Origin: Tanypteryx hageni
Taxonomy: Eukaryota; Arthropoda; Insecta; Odonata; Petaluridae
Reading direction: 5' to 3'
DNA: 64,000 nucleotides
NCBI GenBank assembly: GCA_028673005.1
Contig: CM054118.1
Span: 8,827,082 to 8,891,081 of the forward strand
Shown here: positions 13,836 through 25,755 of the stretch, piece after piece
Position numbering within the stretch: the stretch's first letter is position 1
Layout: each line of letters starts with the position of its first letter
Notes under the pieces: model-generated
What the model was told of the DNA's origin: nothing
The model's input: the letters and a program-made list of their open reading frames with translations, nothing else
The model's database searches: none
Program-made: the position numbers and the translations under genes

Positions 13836-15557
13836 ACATTAGTATACGATTATACTGCGACAAATTTGACGAAAAGCCCTTTTGTATCACAGGAGACGTG
13901 TGTACACCCATACTTGTTATATATTAAAATTGTATTGAAAGGGAAGTAGGCAGATTAGATCTTTCCAGAACTACTTGTTAGAATATGAATTTCCATTAAT
14001 TATGGTCACGTTTTAAAAAGTGATCAGAGATCCTACAATTAATTGTTTCTGTAGAAATCACCAAGTAATTCCTTCAGTTTACATTTAACAAATAACCTAT
14101 ATGGTCATAAATAAAAGAGATTTTGTCGACAGATGTTTTAGGAAATTAAAGATTTTTCCCAACAACGACCGAAAATCCCTCCGATATTTTTTGCGTTAAC
14201 CTAACCCAGCTCCGTATGACAGAGGTCCGATTTACATCGAGTCAGCTTAGGTTGGATAAAAGCTTCCGGCAGCCAACGCCAGCCATCTTTACAGTGAAGG
14301 CGTCCGAGATAATGCGGTACACTCACAGCACTTTCAACTGTGAATTGGCCGTAATATTTAGGAATAAACCACTCGTAATAGGCTACGTTTGGCCACACTC
14401 TGCCCCTTAATAGAAAACCCCGATCGATCAAAACGCTCACGCCGCCGTTTTTATTTGACCAAAAAAGGATAACAGCCGTAAATTATGCAGCGTGTAGCCC
14501 TTAGATACCCAGCGGGTCGTATCACGAGAGAGGCGACGCAAGCTGTAATAGAAGCGGGAGAAATCGTTCTGGGAGAAAAATCCTCCTCGGGGCCTCGAGA
14601 AAACGTGGCATATACGGACCAGGAAGCCCCGGCCTTACCGAGTGATGACACTACTTATTAACGCGCGTATGAGCCGTGGTTTGTTTTTATTTTGGTAAAT
14701 ATCTCTCATTCCGCATGCAAGCATTTGGGTCGTTTTCTTTCAGAAATTAACGGGTAAAAAGATTTTGTGTTCCTTCCCGCCGTGAGCTACGCTTATAGAG
14801 AGACAAAGGAAGGGTTGGTTTTGAAATTAGTCATAGTTTTCGGCCGATCGGTAGAGGAGGAAGAGAGAGAAGAAAATTCGTTTAAATATTAACCTGCCGC
14901 GATTTACATAACAAAAATTGAAAAATTATAATTTCCCTCGCCAACTCCGCTTGAGATAATATTTACTGACTCACTTAAGTTGGGGCGCTAGCTTCTGAGA
15001 TTCCGGTTCTATTTATCTAATGCTTTCCGGAAAAGAGGTTATTCTTCGCACTAATTTCGAGATGTTTTTGCTCGTTCGGATGCAGGTTTAAAAAATTTTG
15101 ACGAATCGATGTTTTCCTATTTTTAATTTAAAGAATAAATAATGAATATATTTTTATGACGTTTTGTATATTCCACAGTTTGCTTTTAAAAAGATTTTTA
15201 TCTTACCTTAAAATCTTATCAGTTATAGTGAGAAAGACAGATGAAGCTTCCTCTTAATACAAACGTAATTAATTCCATAGCACTTCAAGTTGAGGCATGT
15301 TAGCTTATACATTTTAAAATTCTCACGTTAATGGAAAATGTGAACGTAGACAACATTTTCCGTCAAAAACTTTTAAGATCTGACAAAAATATAACGCAAT
15401 ATTTCTTTGACATTAATTATAACTATTTCCTACGAGAAATGCTGCTATTTATTCATTTCCTCGAAGTCTTGGCATTGTATCACTTTATTAATTAATCTAT
15501 TTGAGGATTTCTTCGGATGAATATTCGCCAGTCGCACTTAATTGATATGTACGCAGC

Positions 15558-15657
15558 CGGAATAGGAATTAGAATGTCTTATTTTCTTACATTCTTGGTC
15601 ACATTTAACTACCGATGTACCGGATGTTTCGAGATCATGCCTATTCCGGTACATCGG
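15558..15657. repeat. Two overlapping perfect inverted repeats
   Basis: ccgatgtaccgga (15612-15624) pairs perfectly with tccggtacatcgg (15645-15657). Overlapping it, ccggaatagg (15558-15567) pairs perfectly with cctattccgg (about 15640-15649). Both hairpins compete for bases 15645-15649, so only one can form at a time. Function is unknown; a decayed foldback element is one possibility. Confidence 0.7.
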
Positions 15658-16097
15658 ATATTGAGGCTATTACACAGTAATGAAAAACACTTAAGAAAAG
15701 GTAAGTTAACAGTAGAGTAACTCAAGTAATACGTTTTAACACCTTTATTAAGGAATAGGAGAAGTATATACCGTAACTATTTATATACATCATGAAGTGT
15801 AAAAAACCTACGTTATAAGTTTTTTTTAAATTGTGGTTATTGGATATCCGATTAATCGGGAGTTAACCGTATTTCACATGCGGGAGAATTGCATTTCCAC
15901 AACTTCTCGTTATTCCCCTGTACTTTATTATCCCATAAAACGTTTTGATTATAACTCAAATATTTCCAAGGAAAAAAACTCTTCGGAGCCATTCCTTCCC
16001 CTTCACGCAGGAATTCCTTCCAAAGACGCGGAGAGCCGCGAGAAATTAAGGATGCAAAAGTGTCAAAACTTTTTTTGTTCATGCTTCATAGCGCGCC

Positions 16098-16220
16098 TCT
16101 CTCTCTCCCCCCCCCCCCCCTCCTACTACTGCCGCAAGAGAGTGGTCAATTTCTCCCTAATAAGCTACTTTTCGGCGGTGCTTGAAAGCGAGGGAGGGAT
16201 AGTGGGGGGGGGGGGGGGGG
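16098..16220. repeat. Homopolymer C run and G run
   Basis: A run of 14 C (16107-16120) and a run of 17 G (16204-16220) lie about 85 bp apart on the same strand and are complementary. They make the nearby open frames Pro- or Gly-rich by composition only. Length is likely to vary or to be misassembled. Confidence 0.9.
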
Positions 16221-16682
16221 AGGCGTGGAGAAGGGGCGGGAGAAGCCCCTCATCCTCTCCCTTCTTTCACTCCTCCCTCCCGAAACACTGATGAAGAAGT
16301 TCCCTCGAGGGACTTTGGCAAGAGGCGGTGTCAAGAGTACAAGGCGGCATAAAGAAAAGAAGCTTGTGAGGAGGGAGGGAGGAAGGAAAAGATAGGCGGA
16401 GAGAGAGAGAGGAAAAAGAGATGGACGTGGAATTGAATAGAAAGAAGGGAAGAGATGGGAGGAGGGGTATGGGAAGGGGAAGAGCGTAGAGAAGGTTTTA
16501 GTAAAAAGGACGAAGTCGTGTGTGGCCACCCTTCGGGAGGAGGAGTGTGTGTGTGTATCCATGCGTGTGTGGCAACTTCTATGCCGCCTTTACCTCAGGG
16601 GCGTAATTTCCACCCAAAGCGCCCACCTCTATTTCCCCTCTTATGGCCTCCCTCCTCCACCTCCCATTCTCCCTGCCGAATA

Positions 16683-16968
16683 TCTCTACCTCTCTCTCTC
16701 TCTCTCCCTCTCTCTCTCCCTCTCTCTCTCCCTCCCTCCCTCCCTCTCTCTCCCTCCCTCTCTCTCTTCCTCTCTCTCCCTCTCTCTCTCTCCCTCTCTC
16801 TCTCTCCCTCACTCCCTCTTTCTCTCCCTCTTTCTTCCTCCCTCTCTCTCCCTCCCTCCCTCTCCCTTCCTCTCTCTTCCTCCTCTCTCCCTCCCTCTCC
16901 CTCCACCTCTCTCCCTCCTCCCCCCTCTCTCCCTTCCTCTCTCCCTCCCTCTTACTACGATGTAATCT
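16683..16968. repeat. CT-rich polypyrimidine tract
   Basis: Nearly 290 bp of (CT)n with CCT interruptions lies on the + strand. Long open frames on both strands (Ser-Leu-Pro-rich on +, Arg-Glu-Gly-rich on -) arise from the repeat and are not genes. A second, shorter CT tract follows at about 17318-17405. Confidence 0.95.
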
Positions 16969-17099
16969 CCCAGGCATATCTTACCCTGCAATCCCTATTT
17001 TTCTCTCACCCCCTCCCTTGTATGGATATTAATGTATGTATTTATAAATGATTTTTTCTCTCTTTCTCAAATAGTTTTTTTTCTCTTTATCTGAACTAT

Positions 17100-17310
17100 T
17101 TAGGAAAAACTAACAATATTCTTTGGTAATACTCTGTCACCTATTAACCAATATATAATTAACTTGTAATTTGTATATATTTTACTGTAATTTTTATGTA
17201 ATTTAATTTCTTTTAATATGTAAATATTGTAACTACTTATATGACGAAAGGGTTAAATGTAAGAAGGGACTATATAGTCTCAATTTCGCCCTAAATAAAG
17301 TCGTTTGTCT
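17100..17310 (+). mobile_element. LINE-type 3' end remnant
   Basis: AT-rich sequence is followed by cgaaagggttaaatgtaag, a perfect 12 bp palindrome gactatatagtc (17268-17279), and ccctaaataaag with an AATAAA signal just before a (GTCT)n run. This layout of short stem, AATAAA and simple tail is typical of a 5'-truncated non-LTR retrotransposon or a processed transcript end. No coding part remains. Confidence 0.4.
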
Positions 17311-17970
17311 GTCTGTCTCCCTCTCTCTCTTTCCCTCTCCCTCTTTCTTCCTCTTTCTCTCTCTCTTCCACTCTCCCTTCCTCTCTTTCCCTCTCCCTCT
17401 CTCCTATTTCCCTTCCATACTCCCTCTTCGATTTCCTTCCCTTACGACCCTCTGCGGCGAACAATGAATCTGCCGGACTTCTGAAGAGTGTCCACAGGCG
17501 GTATCCTTGTCACTATCCTTTCTTTCTCTGGGTCTCTCTTAAACTTTTCATTTACTCTCCGATGTCTTCATATAATACGATGATTAACACCAATGATACG
17601 AGACCGTGCTTAGTAGCGTAGCTTTTAATCGCGTTTGTCACTGTTGAATTAACGGAGATTAAGTTTTAATTCCTCACATCCGTGAAAATTTTTATCTTTA
17701 AGTTGACTATTGGAATGTGGAAAAGTTAGTAAAACAATTTTTAAGAAATGAAACAAGCGTACTGAAAGGCTGTGTTCCATGTAAATAGCGTCGGATCGAA
17801 TAAAACCATTTTGGGTTAGAGACCAGTTCTTTTACTTTACGTATTGTAAGGAGATAAACCATATTAATTAAATTCTTAATTTTTATTGTTTTGTTTTAAA
17901 GGTGCGTCACAATTACAATATATTTTCGCTTGATTCGTTCTGAACAACAACAATTTTTCTTGTTTACCAT

Positions 17971-18670
17971 TTTTAGCCTATTTTCCAGAATGGAAATATA
18001 CTTATAGTTTCTTCGTTGCGTCTGTCTGTCCGTCTGTATGTATGTCCCTCCTATTAACTTATGTAACAATAGACCGATTTTCATGAAAATCTCTTGCTAC
18101 TGGGGTCCAGTTCCCAAGGATAATTTTTGTTGCAAAGTTTTAAAGTCCCGGGTTCGATTCCAGGAACTATCCTTCCCATTTAATTTACATGGAAAATCTG
18201 AAATCCCTCGTGCAGGGTAATCTTCTCTTGCACGTTAAAATATCTTAACATTGCAATTTCGGAGCAGAATTTCTAATATTCTCTTAGGAAAGGAATGGGG
18301 ATTCTATTTTTTATCGTAGAATTTTGCTTATCGATCGAATTTCTTCGAATTTCACGTAAATATTGGCGTTTTTGCAGTTTTTATCACTCATTACGGGAGT
18401 GTTGCAATTGCAACGACAATTATTTGACTCGGATTCGGTATTGTCTAGTATAATACATGCACGCGTTATTTTTACTAAAATACGTGTGATCAGTTTAGTT
18501 TTCTGTTAGAATGTTTTTATAATATTTTGTAACGCTAAGTTATGAAATTTGGAAACACAAAGAACAACTCATCCGCGGTGATTTTTAAAGCTATTAAAGC
18601 CAATATAATTATTAAATAAATAATTAAGTGGAAATTAGCCATCATAAGTTCCATTTGGATCATCTTGTTC
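17971..18670 (+). repeat. Interspersed repeat with tRNA-like B box, copy 1
   Basis: It begins with an imperfect hairpin (tattttcca / tggaaata) and a GTCTGTCCGTCTG run, then carries gggttcgattcc near 18150, a match to the internal B box of tRNA genes. From about 18117 onward it aligns by eye over roughly 530 bp with 25213-25755. The two copies have many substitutions and short indels, so they are old. A tRNA-derived SINE or a transposon with a tRNA-like part are both possible. Confidence 0.6.
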
Positions 18671-18989
18671 TTTCTCTATTCCTCAATTTTTATTTTTCCT
18701 CTAACGTTCCACTGAAGATTTCATCTTCCTATTTCTATTTTCCTCCCTCAATGGATTTTTAGAGCTTTTTTAAATAGCTATGTATGTATATTTGTCCGTC
18801 CGTCCGTCTGTTTGGACTATCTCTGCAACTTGAAGACCAAGACCAAATTTTTACGATGGGATGGTCTACGTGAGGGTTACACATGGTAAAACTTTGATCT
18901 ATGGATGATCTAGGATGAGTAGTAAGCGATGTCTTTTTCACAATCCATTTGTTTTATTTCCATCTCCATTAGAAAAGCATGATATCGGT

Positions 18990-19345
18990 GCGGGATATTA
19001 TAAATTTGTAATTTTAAATTAGTTAAAATTAAGATAGGAGCTCGGGACGTGAACAGTTCTTTAGTTGAAAGACTCCGGTTTATGTTTTTTGAAAACCGAA
19101 TTCAAATCTATTTCGAAGGAGAGCGAACAATTGTTTTTAACCTAAATAAGAGGGAAAATTTCCCGATTTTTAATAATAGGAAATAAAACTTTCATAGAAG
19201 CGAGTCCAATGCTATTAAACTTTATTACATAGCATTGATATAATGCTTTTAAAGAGAATTTTTAGACTATTTTCTGAGGCCGTCGATTTCAACCAAAGTT
19301 GTAATCTTATGATGACGTCATAATCCCAAAACAAGAAAAAAGCGC
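18990..19345. repeat. Interspersed repeat A, copy 1
   Basis: It shares ordered words with 33170-33310 and 34330-34410: ttaaattagtta, aacagttct, gatttcaaccaaag, and atgatgacgtcataat. In the second copy these halves are separated by other transposons, so this copy shows the uninterrupted arrangement. No coding potential. Confidence 0.55.
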
Positions 19346-20519
19346 CATATGTAATTTGTTATGCAATTCCTCCCTCACTTGTTTTTCTCTCTTTCTTTTA
19401 TTTCAATTTGAGCGCAAGTAAAACATAATTTACATCGATTATGATTTATATTTGCACGTTCGTGTCTAATAACGTGCTTCGGTAAAAAATTATCGAGTTC
19501 GCCTTATCGCTAATATCAAATTGGCGTAATTTCTCTCTCCAGCATACACAAAAATCGGTGCAATATATATCGCACAAACTTTCTCATGTACTTGTGCGTC
19601 TGCTTTCACTACTCTTTCCTGACTGGAAGTAACTCCTGCTGATACAAACCAACAAAACCGCTGAAAATGTTTCCTGCACGTCAATTGTATTAATATATTG
19701 ATAAACTTACATATGCGAACATCAGTCTTGATAAATGGCTCCTACATACATAAATATAAAGTATAATGTAAGTTACACAGGCACTGAAGCATTATTGCTG
19801 GACGAAGATTGTTGAGAGAGCTGGACGTAAAAATCGATATATTTTTATGTCGCTGGACGCTATATAGGTAGTTGAGGATCATAGTTTATTCAGTGTTGTT
19901 TATCCATGCTTTATATCTGAGTGAAATTTAATCAAAATCGTTGTAACCATTCTTGAATAAACAAACATTTTGTGAAATTCAAAAAGAATAAACTACCCTT
20001 CATTGTGGTGTTATACCAATCATATCTTCATACTTTCTATTGTGGGTAATAGCATGCCTAACTACGAAGTATCATTTGAATTAGTTTAACTGTCTAGTCT
20101 CTAGGGCCTCTCACAGACAGACAGTCGGAATTGCGAAAGACACTTTTTGAATTCAGGGGCACCTAAAACATTTATTTCTATCAAAATCGAGAAGTCGGTT
20201 TTTTCGCGATTACAGTACTTTATATACTAACTATAGCGCAATTGCCCGTCAAATATGGCGGGTTCAAATTGATAAAAAACGGAATTAAAATTTTTAACTT
20301 TAATTAAATGATTTTAACAATCATTATTTATATTGATTTTGTTTCTCACAGCATTTGGTAGTCAAGATAAACAAATGAGCGATCTCGGAAAAAGAAGAAT
20401 AGAATAAGTGACTTTATTAATTTTTCTTTAAAATCGTTCAAATCGGATGATCGCGGGTCAGGTTTTCCCAATTTTTATGCGTTCTTTGCGCGAAGTGAAC
20501 GCATATAGGGGAGGTCGTT

Positions 20520-21135
20520 TCCGTCAGTTCGCATTTTAAACTCTGGAAACGCTGGATATATTTTGATGAAATTTGGTATTGGGGAGTTTTGCTAAAATTG
20601 GTCGATCGATACCAGTTTTGGTTAAAATCGGAAACAATTACTACCACTTTACATGACCTACAAATAGTTGACAATGTTTCTTTGTTTCAACTCGAGAACC
20701 GCTTGATGTATTTTGATGAAATTTGGTATTGGGGAGTTTTGCTAAAATTGGTCGAATGGTTCCAATTTTGGTTAAAATTGGACAACAATGACGACCACTT
20801 TACATGAAGACCTACATGTAGTTTACAATGTTCCTTTGTTTCAATTCGGGAACCGCTATACGTATTTTGATGAAATTCGGTATTGGCGAGTTTTAATCAA
20901 ATTGATCAATCAATTCCAATTTTGGTTAAAATCGGACAACAATTACGACCACTTTACACGAAGACCTACATGTAGATTACAATGTTCCTTTGTTTCAACT
21001 CGGGAACCGCGCGACGTATTTTGATGAAATTTAGTATTAAGGAGTTTTGCTAAAATTGGTTGATCGATTCCAATTTTGGTTAACATCGAACAATAGGTAC
21101 GACTACTTTACATAAAGGCCTACATATATTTTACA
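20520..21135. repeat. Four-unit tandem array, period about 154 bp
   Basis: The word ttttgatgaaatttggtatt and its variants begin at 20561, 20711, 20865 and 21019, giving spacings of 150, 154 and 154 bp. Each unit also contains gttttgctaaaattggtc, ccaattttggttaaaat and gaccactttaca. The units are diverged but aligned along their whole length. Short open frames here are translations of the repeat. Confidence 0.85.
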
Positions 21136-24100
21136 GCGTACTTCGCTTGCCTCTCGCTAAATACTCATGTGAGCGAAAAATATTGAGAATATTGTGAAAT
21201 CTCAAAGAACGCATTTGGAAACTCTGTGTACTCCGATATGGAGTACACCTTTCCAATCTTGTAATTTCCAAAAGAAGAAAAGCCTGCACGACAAAAAGTC
21301 CATTTTTACGTGTTACCTTATGAGAAATAGAAATAATTCCCTGGAGTCGAACCCGGATCGTTTTTCCAAATATTTTTTCGTAGATCACTTTTTGTGTGAA
21401 TCAAGCAATCCTGGAAAATTTCAAGCCATTATCTCTTACAGTTTTAAAGATATAAACGATTTAATAAAAATGATCACCAACCAACCAACTACACGCTATT
21501 ATTATAAGGGCGATACACTTTGGTTACGAAGAAGCCGCCATCATGATCATTCACCTATTATAGATTATAACAAAGAATTCTTGTTCATATTTTATAATCC
21601 ACTATGGCTATCTTGAGTGACATAGTCTCTCTAGTTAGTAACCTGTTGAATGCAAAAAGAAATGTTAACATCCCAACCTCGTACGAATATAATTGACTCC
21701 ATCTTTCCGTATTCCCTCCATACTTTCACATTATTCTCTCACCTATAGACATCATCCTTCCCTCTCATCTCCTAAGCTTCTTCTTCTCAACCCTTTTGTA
21801 CCTATCTCATTCTCTGTCTTCCTTCTCATCCTTGATCTCTCAATCTTCCTCATACACACACTTTCCTCGAAGAGCCCTCATTTCGGTATCCCGTCCACTA
21901 CAAAGGATCTTTCACGAGAGGAGTGACCGCAGGGAAACATGAGAGAGAGAAAAGGCGAAAGAGAAGGGATAAGAAGACTTCTTACGCCCTTTAGGGACAC
22001 ATATAACCGTCGAAACGAGATAGTCTTAGGAGGAAAGGTATTCCGAAAGAGAAGGGGAAGATGGAGAGGGAGAGATCTTATGGAGGTGCGCTAGCGGCGT
22101 GGAGGGTCGTGGAAGACAATGGGACAAACACCTGCCGCCCTAGAGGGTGTTTCGGGTTCATCCCCTGCGGAGAGCTAGCAAGAGAGGGAACTCTCATCTC
22201 CACTAGCCATCCTAGAGTGAGAGTGGGCTGGGGTGGAGAGGATGAGGTGGGAGGATGGCGAGAACCCGTGTTCCCATCTCATATAACTTCTAAACTCCCA
22301 TTCTTTCTCTCTTCTTTCTCACACATTCACACGCATAGACTTTCTCACTCCTTCGCTTCCCTCTCATACCCACCCACGCACCTTTTCTCTTTTCCTTTCC
22401 CTCGCCTCCTCCCATTCCTCCCCACCTTCCTCTTCACCATCCTCCTCCCTACACCCCTGGACTAATTTACGACGTCATGCAATCCGCCCCCGCTCCACAC
22501 ATCTCTTCCCTCGAGTCTCTCTTTCATTCTTTCCGAGACCATTTTCATGAGAAATTCTGTCCTCTCCATCTTATTCTTCTTCCTCCACATATTTTCGTTT
22601 GTGTGAATGAGCTAGTTTGGTAATCTCTTAAGGATAAGAAAGACGTAACCGGTCTGATATCAAGAGTTGGAACGAATGGGAAATGATCCTGCTCATTACA
22701 AAAGAACATTGCATGAAATATTAGTTTAGACTGGAAGAAGACCTGATTATTGATGTTTTATAATCCTTTACTGAACAACTTCCTAAGACCTTTCTATTTT
22801 CTTGCCCCAGTAATGGTAATATGTTGACTTTAAGCTCTGTTCAAAGAATTATCAAGCCCGTCTTATGGCTGAGATCAATCAATAAATCAGATCGAAAAGC
22901 CATGAAATTCTTGTGAAAATCAAATGCGCATTTAGGCTGAAAGGCAGCCGTCATCAGCGGAAATTCACAGATAGGAGATTCTAGAAACGTTTTACGTCAG
23001 AGGAAAAAATAGCTATTTCGAGTTGTATAAACTCTCCGAAGCACTAAAAGAAGAGATCCGGCGAACTATCAAGCCTTAATATTAATTCACTGGAAAGGGT
23101 TTTACATTATTAGGAATAACGATTTTTCCGACAGGTTTTCCATCATCTCACCCTCTACCGCACATTTAAGATCTAATTCTCATGAAACAAAGATGTTTAT
23201 GTTTGCTGCTCATTACAGTGAAAATTTCATTTCCAGATTTCAAATTTGATTAATTGTAACAGAACGCTGATAATCTCCATCAAACCGGCAATAGACTAAC
23301 GAAATTTGTGCAGATGTAATAGTATCACTCGCGCGGCTTTGAATCAAATTTTTAATTTTAACTTTTAATTTTCGATAAACGTTTCTATTAAAAAGTTAAG
23401 AGGGCTATTAAAACACTCGTTTAATTGGCACGTTTTACGTTATTTTAGCGCAGTGCATACGTTTAAATATTTGGAATAAATGGCCCTGGAGAAAATCTAC
23501 GAAATGGAGAAATTAATTTTAGTATTAAATTGTTGATGTAGGTAGCGATGGAGTTACATATATTATTTGAAAATTCGGATTAGAATTTTAACGTAATTTT
23601 TTAAGACAGATTTCGTAACGATTCGTGGTGAATGCACTTAAAAATTAGAATCAAAATCTAAAACGCCTAAATAAATGAAATCGCCGCCATAAATCGAACT
23701 CATCTCCTGCCGATCCCTAAAATTCCACATTATCCTACATAATGCGTCGCCGCAAACTTGCCCGCAGATTGTTTCCCACCGCCGCGTTTTCGTTTCACGG
23801 GTCGTTTTTTTTTATCGGCGCCCACAGAAAAAGGGTTGCGGTCCGCTTGAAAATGGTATTTTTGTCCGACAAAGGTACCCACGCGAAAAATAGAAGAATA
23901 ACAGGAGCAAGACCATCCAAATGAGAACAAAAGAAAAACGCAATGCGAGGCCCGTCTTCCGAGATGTTTTTTTGCTATGTTGCATGGAGAAAAGATGTTT
24001 CCGAGAGAAACAGAGAGGAAGAGAGAGATGATGTTTCTCGCACGGAACAGCCGGGTGCCACTCTCGGAGTGTTACAAAAGACATGCCGCCCACAGAGATC

Positions 24101-24439
24101 CTCAAGGCAATTCGGAGGAACATTCTCCTGTTTTTTTTTCTCCGAGGATGTCACTTAAACTCTACGCGTGATGCCCATGAGGGACTTGTTTAATTACATC
24201 TCGGACGGAACTGTGGGGATGTAGGACATGAAGCCGACCTACGGATGTCAGGTGGGAATGATTCTAGGGCGGAATTTTATAGGGATCTAAATTTCAAACG
24301 CAATTTTTTTGTTTTACATCTTTGGTCTTTTTGGTTGCTTAGATTTACCGCTTCCCTGATTTTCCCGTGTCTGAAAATGGCTGCGCCTACTTTTCAAAAG
24401 TTAATTTTACGTGTGAGACACGGTCGACCTGTATTTTTT

Positions 24440-24444
<5 letters not shown>

Positions 24445-24505
<61 letters not shown>

Positions 24506-24516
24506 TATATATATAT
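24445..24516. repeat. (TA)n microsatellite
   Basis: About 70 bp of alternating T and A with one short interruption, in Wnt11 intron 1, about 360 bp before exon 2. Confidence 0.97.
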
Positions 24517-24878
24517 CCAGTAATTCTATCTTGATGTTAAAAATGAAATTTTGCTTGCTGGTTGTAGCAAAAAAATAACTGGCAAGCTGTTAAGAGCTTA
24601 TACATAAGTTATCCAAATACTGAAGAGCATTTAATACAAAAATTTATTTCATAAGTTATCTTCATTTCTCTGCCTTATCACTCGTACTAAAATCGATACC
24701 TCTATATACGTAATACTAATCAGAGGATCTTTAAAAATCATATAAATAGGGCTGACGTAACCCTTATAGCATTTCCTCAATTCATAATGAAAATCATTTA
24801 ATTTTTTATGCTGCTTTGCTTTGTTTTGTATGTATGTACTTGTTTTAATTCCGATTTTGATTTGCCTCCTTTCTGTAG

Positions 24879-25163
24879 GCACGCGTGAGCAGGCTTTCGT
24901 CTACGCTCTTTCCTCGGCCGCGGTCGCGTTCTCCGTGGCGCGAGCGTGCGCGACTGGCTCTCTTTTCGCGTGCTCTTGCGGCGCCACGCCCAGGGAACCT
25001 CCTGACGGCAACTTCAAGTGGGGAGGCTGCGGAGACAACGTCAAGTACGGACTGCAATTCGGCAAGGCGTGGGCCGACGCCGCCTCGGCTCCCATCACGG
25101 CGAACGAGAAGCAGGGAAAGGCTGACAGTGAGACATCATCGCCCAAGGACGAGGGCGGCACGG
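24879..25163 (+). CDS. Wnt11: Wnt11 exon 2: central Wnt domain
   Basis: The acceptor AG is at 24877-24878 and the donor is gtgagg. The first two bases complete the Gly codon begun in exon 1, giving GTREQAFVYALSSAAV across the junction, the classic Wnt 'GTRE.AFVYA' block. Residues 110-203 follow: RACATGSLFACSCG (130-143), WGGCGDNVKYG (156-166) and FGKAWADA (169-176), all standard core positions with cysteines at 132, 140, 142 and 159. After residue 177 the sequence turns into a Lys/Ser/Glu/Gly-rich stretch that is not part of the usual Wnt11 fold. The exon ends with the first base of a Gly codon. Confidence 0.95.
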
Positions 25164-25212
25164 GTGAGGACTTCAGACGGCTTCCGACGAATTCACAGCC
25201 GTAGCGAGCTCC

Positions 25213-25755
25213 CGAGAATAGTTTTTGTTGCGAAGATTAAAGTCCCGGGTTCGATTCCAGGAACTTTCCTTCCCATTTTATTTACATGGGAAATCTGAAA
25301 TCCATCTCTTGCACATTAAAATATCTTCGAATTGCATTATCGGAGCGAGTTTTGTACTATTCTATCTGGAAAGGAATGAAAATTCTAATTTTTATAGTAG
25401 AATTTTGCTTATCGATGTATTTCTTAGAATTTCGCGTAAATGATGGCGATTTTGCAGGTTTTATCACTCATTACGAGAGTGTTGCTGTTGCAACAACTAT
25501 TGTTGGACTCAGATTCGGTATATTCTAATACGTACAGGCATTATTTTTGCCGCACAAATACGCGTGATCAATTTAATATTCCGTTCGAATGTATTTGTGG
25601 TATTTTATAACGCTAAATTATGAAATTTGGGAAGACAAAGAGCTACATATCCGCGATGACTTTAAAGCTATTAAAGCCAATACATATAAGTATTAAATAA
25701 ATGATAAAATGTAAAGTAGGCATCATAAGTTCTGTTTGGATCATCTTGTTTTCTT
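25213..25755 (+). repeat. Interspersed repeat with tRNA-like B box, copy 2
   Basis: Starts about 50 bp after the exon 2 splice donor. gggttcgattccagg near 25249 matches a tRNA B box, and words such as tagaattttgcttatcgat, ttatcactcattacg and aaagctattaaagccaat are shared in order with copy 1 at 18117-18670. A more distant third relative appears at 27380-27590. The repeat follows a coding exon so closely that it has probably been tolerated as intron filler. Confidence 0.65.

Larger units (their letters stand above)
9398..24878 (+). other. Wnt11: Wnt11 intron 1 (15.5 kb), repeat-filled
   Basis: Bounded by donor gtgggt and by the acceptor tttctgtag. It holds tandem arrays, a CT tract, a tRNA-like repeat and a TA array, which are listed separately. 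The stretches 9398-12990, 13860-15550, 21140-22000 and 22500-24440 show no supported gene or repeat. Some of these, such as 10200-10800 and 14200-14650, are complex, non-repetitive sequence and could include regulatory elements, but nothing in the sequence proves it. Confidence 0.85.

Noticed and set aside
16455..17051. Open frames of 130-198 codons in several frames, both strands
   Set aside because: They are translations of the CT tract and the neighbouring simple sequence, with Ser-Leu-Pro or Arg-Glu-Gly repeats and no domain.
20225..20260. Possible third end of Helitron family 2 (cgggcaatt on the minus strand)
   Set aside because: The CTAG-T terminus is replaced by ctatag, and no internal block of the family is found next to it.
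20520..21135. CRISPR-like array
   Set aside because: The repeated units are contiguous 150 bp monomers with divergence along their length, not short identical repeats with unique spacers, and the genome is eukaryotic.
21194..21616. 140-codon open frame on the + strand
   Set aside because: No motif. It lies in sequence with repeat-like phrases downstream of the 154 bp array, and a B-box-like gtcgaacccgg on the other strand suggests a repeat rather than a gene.
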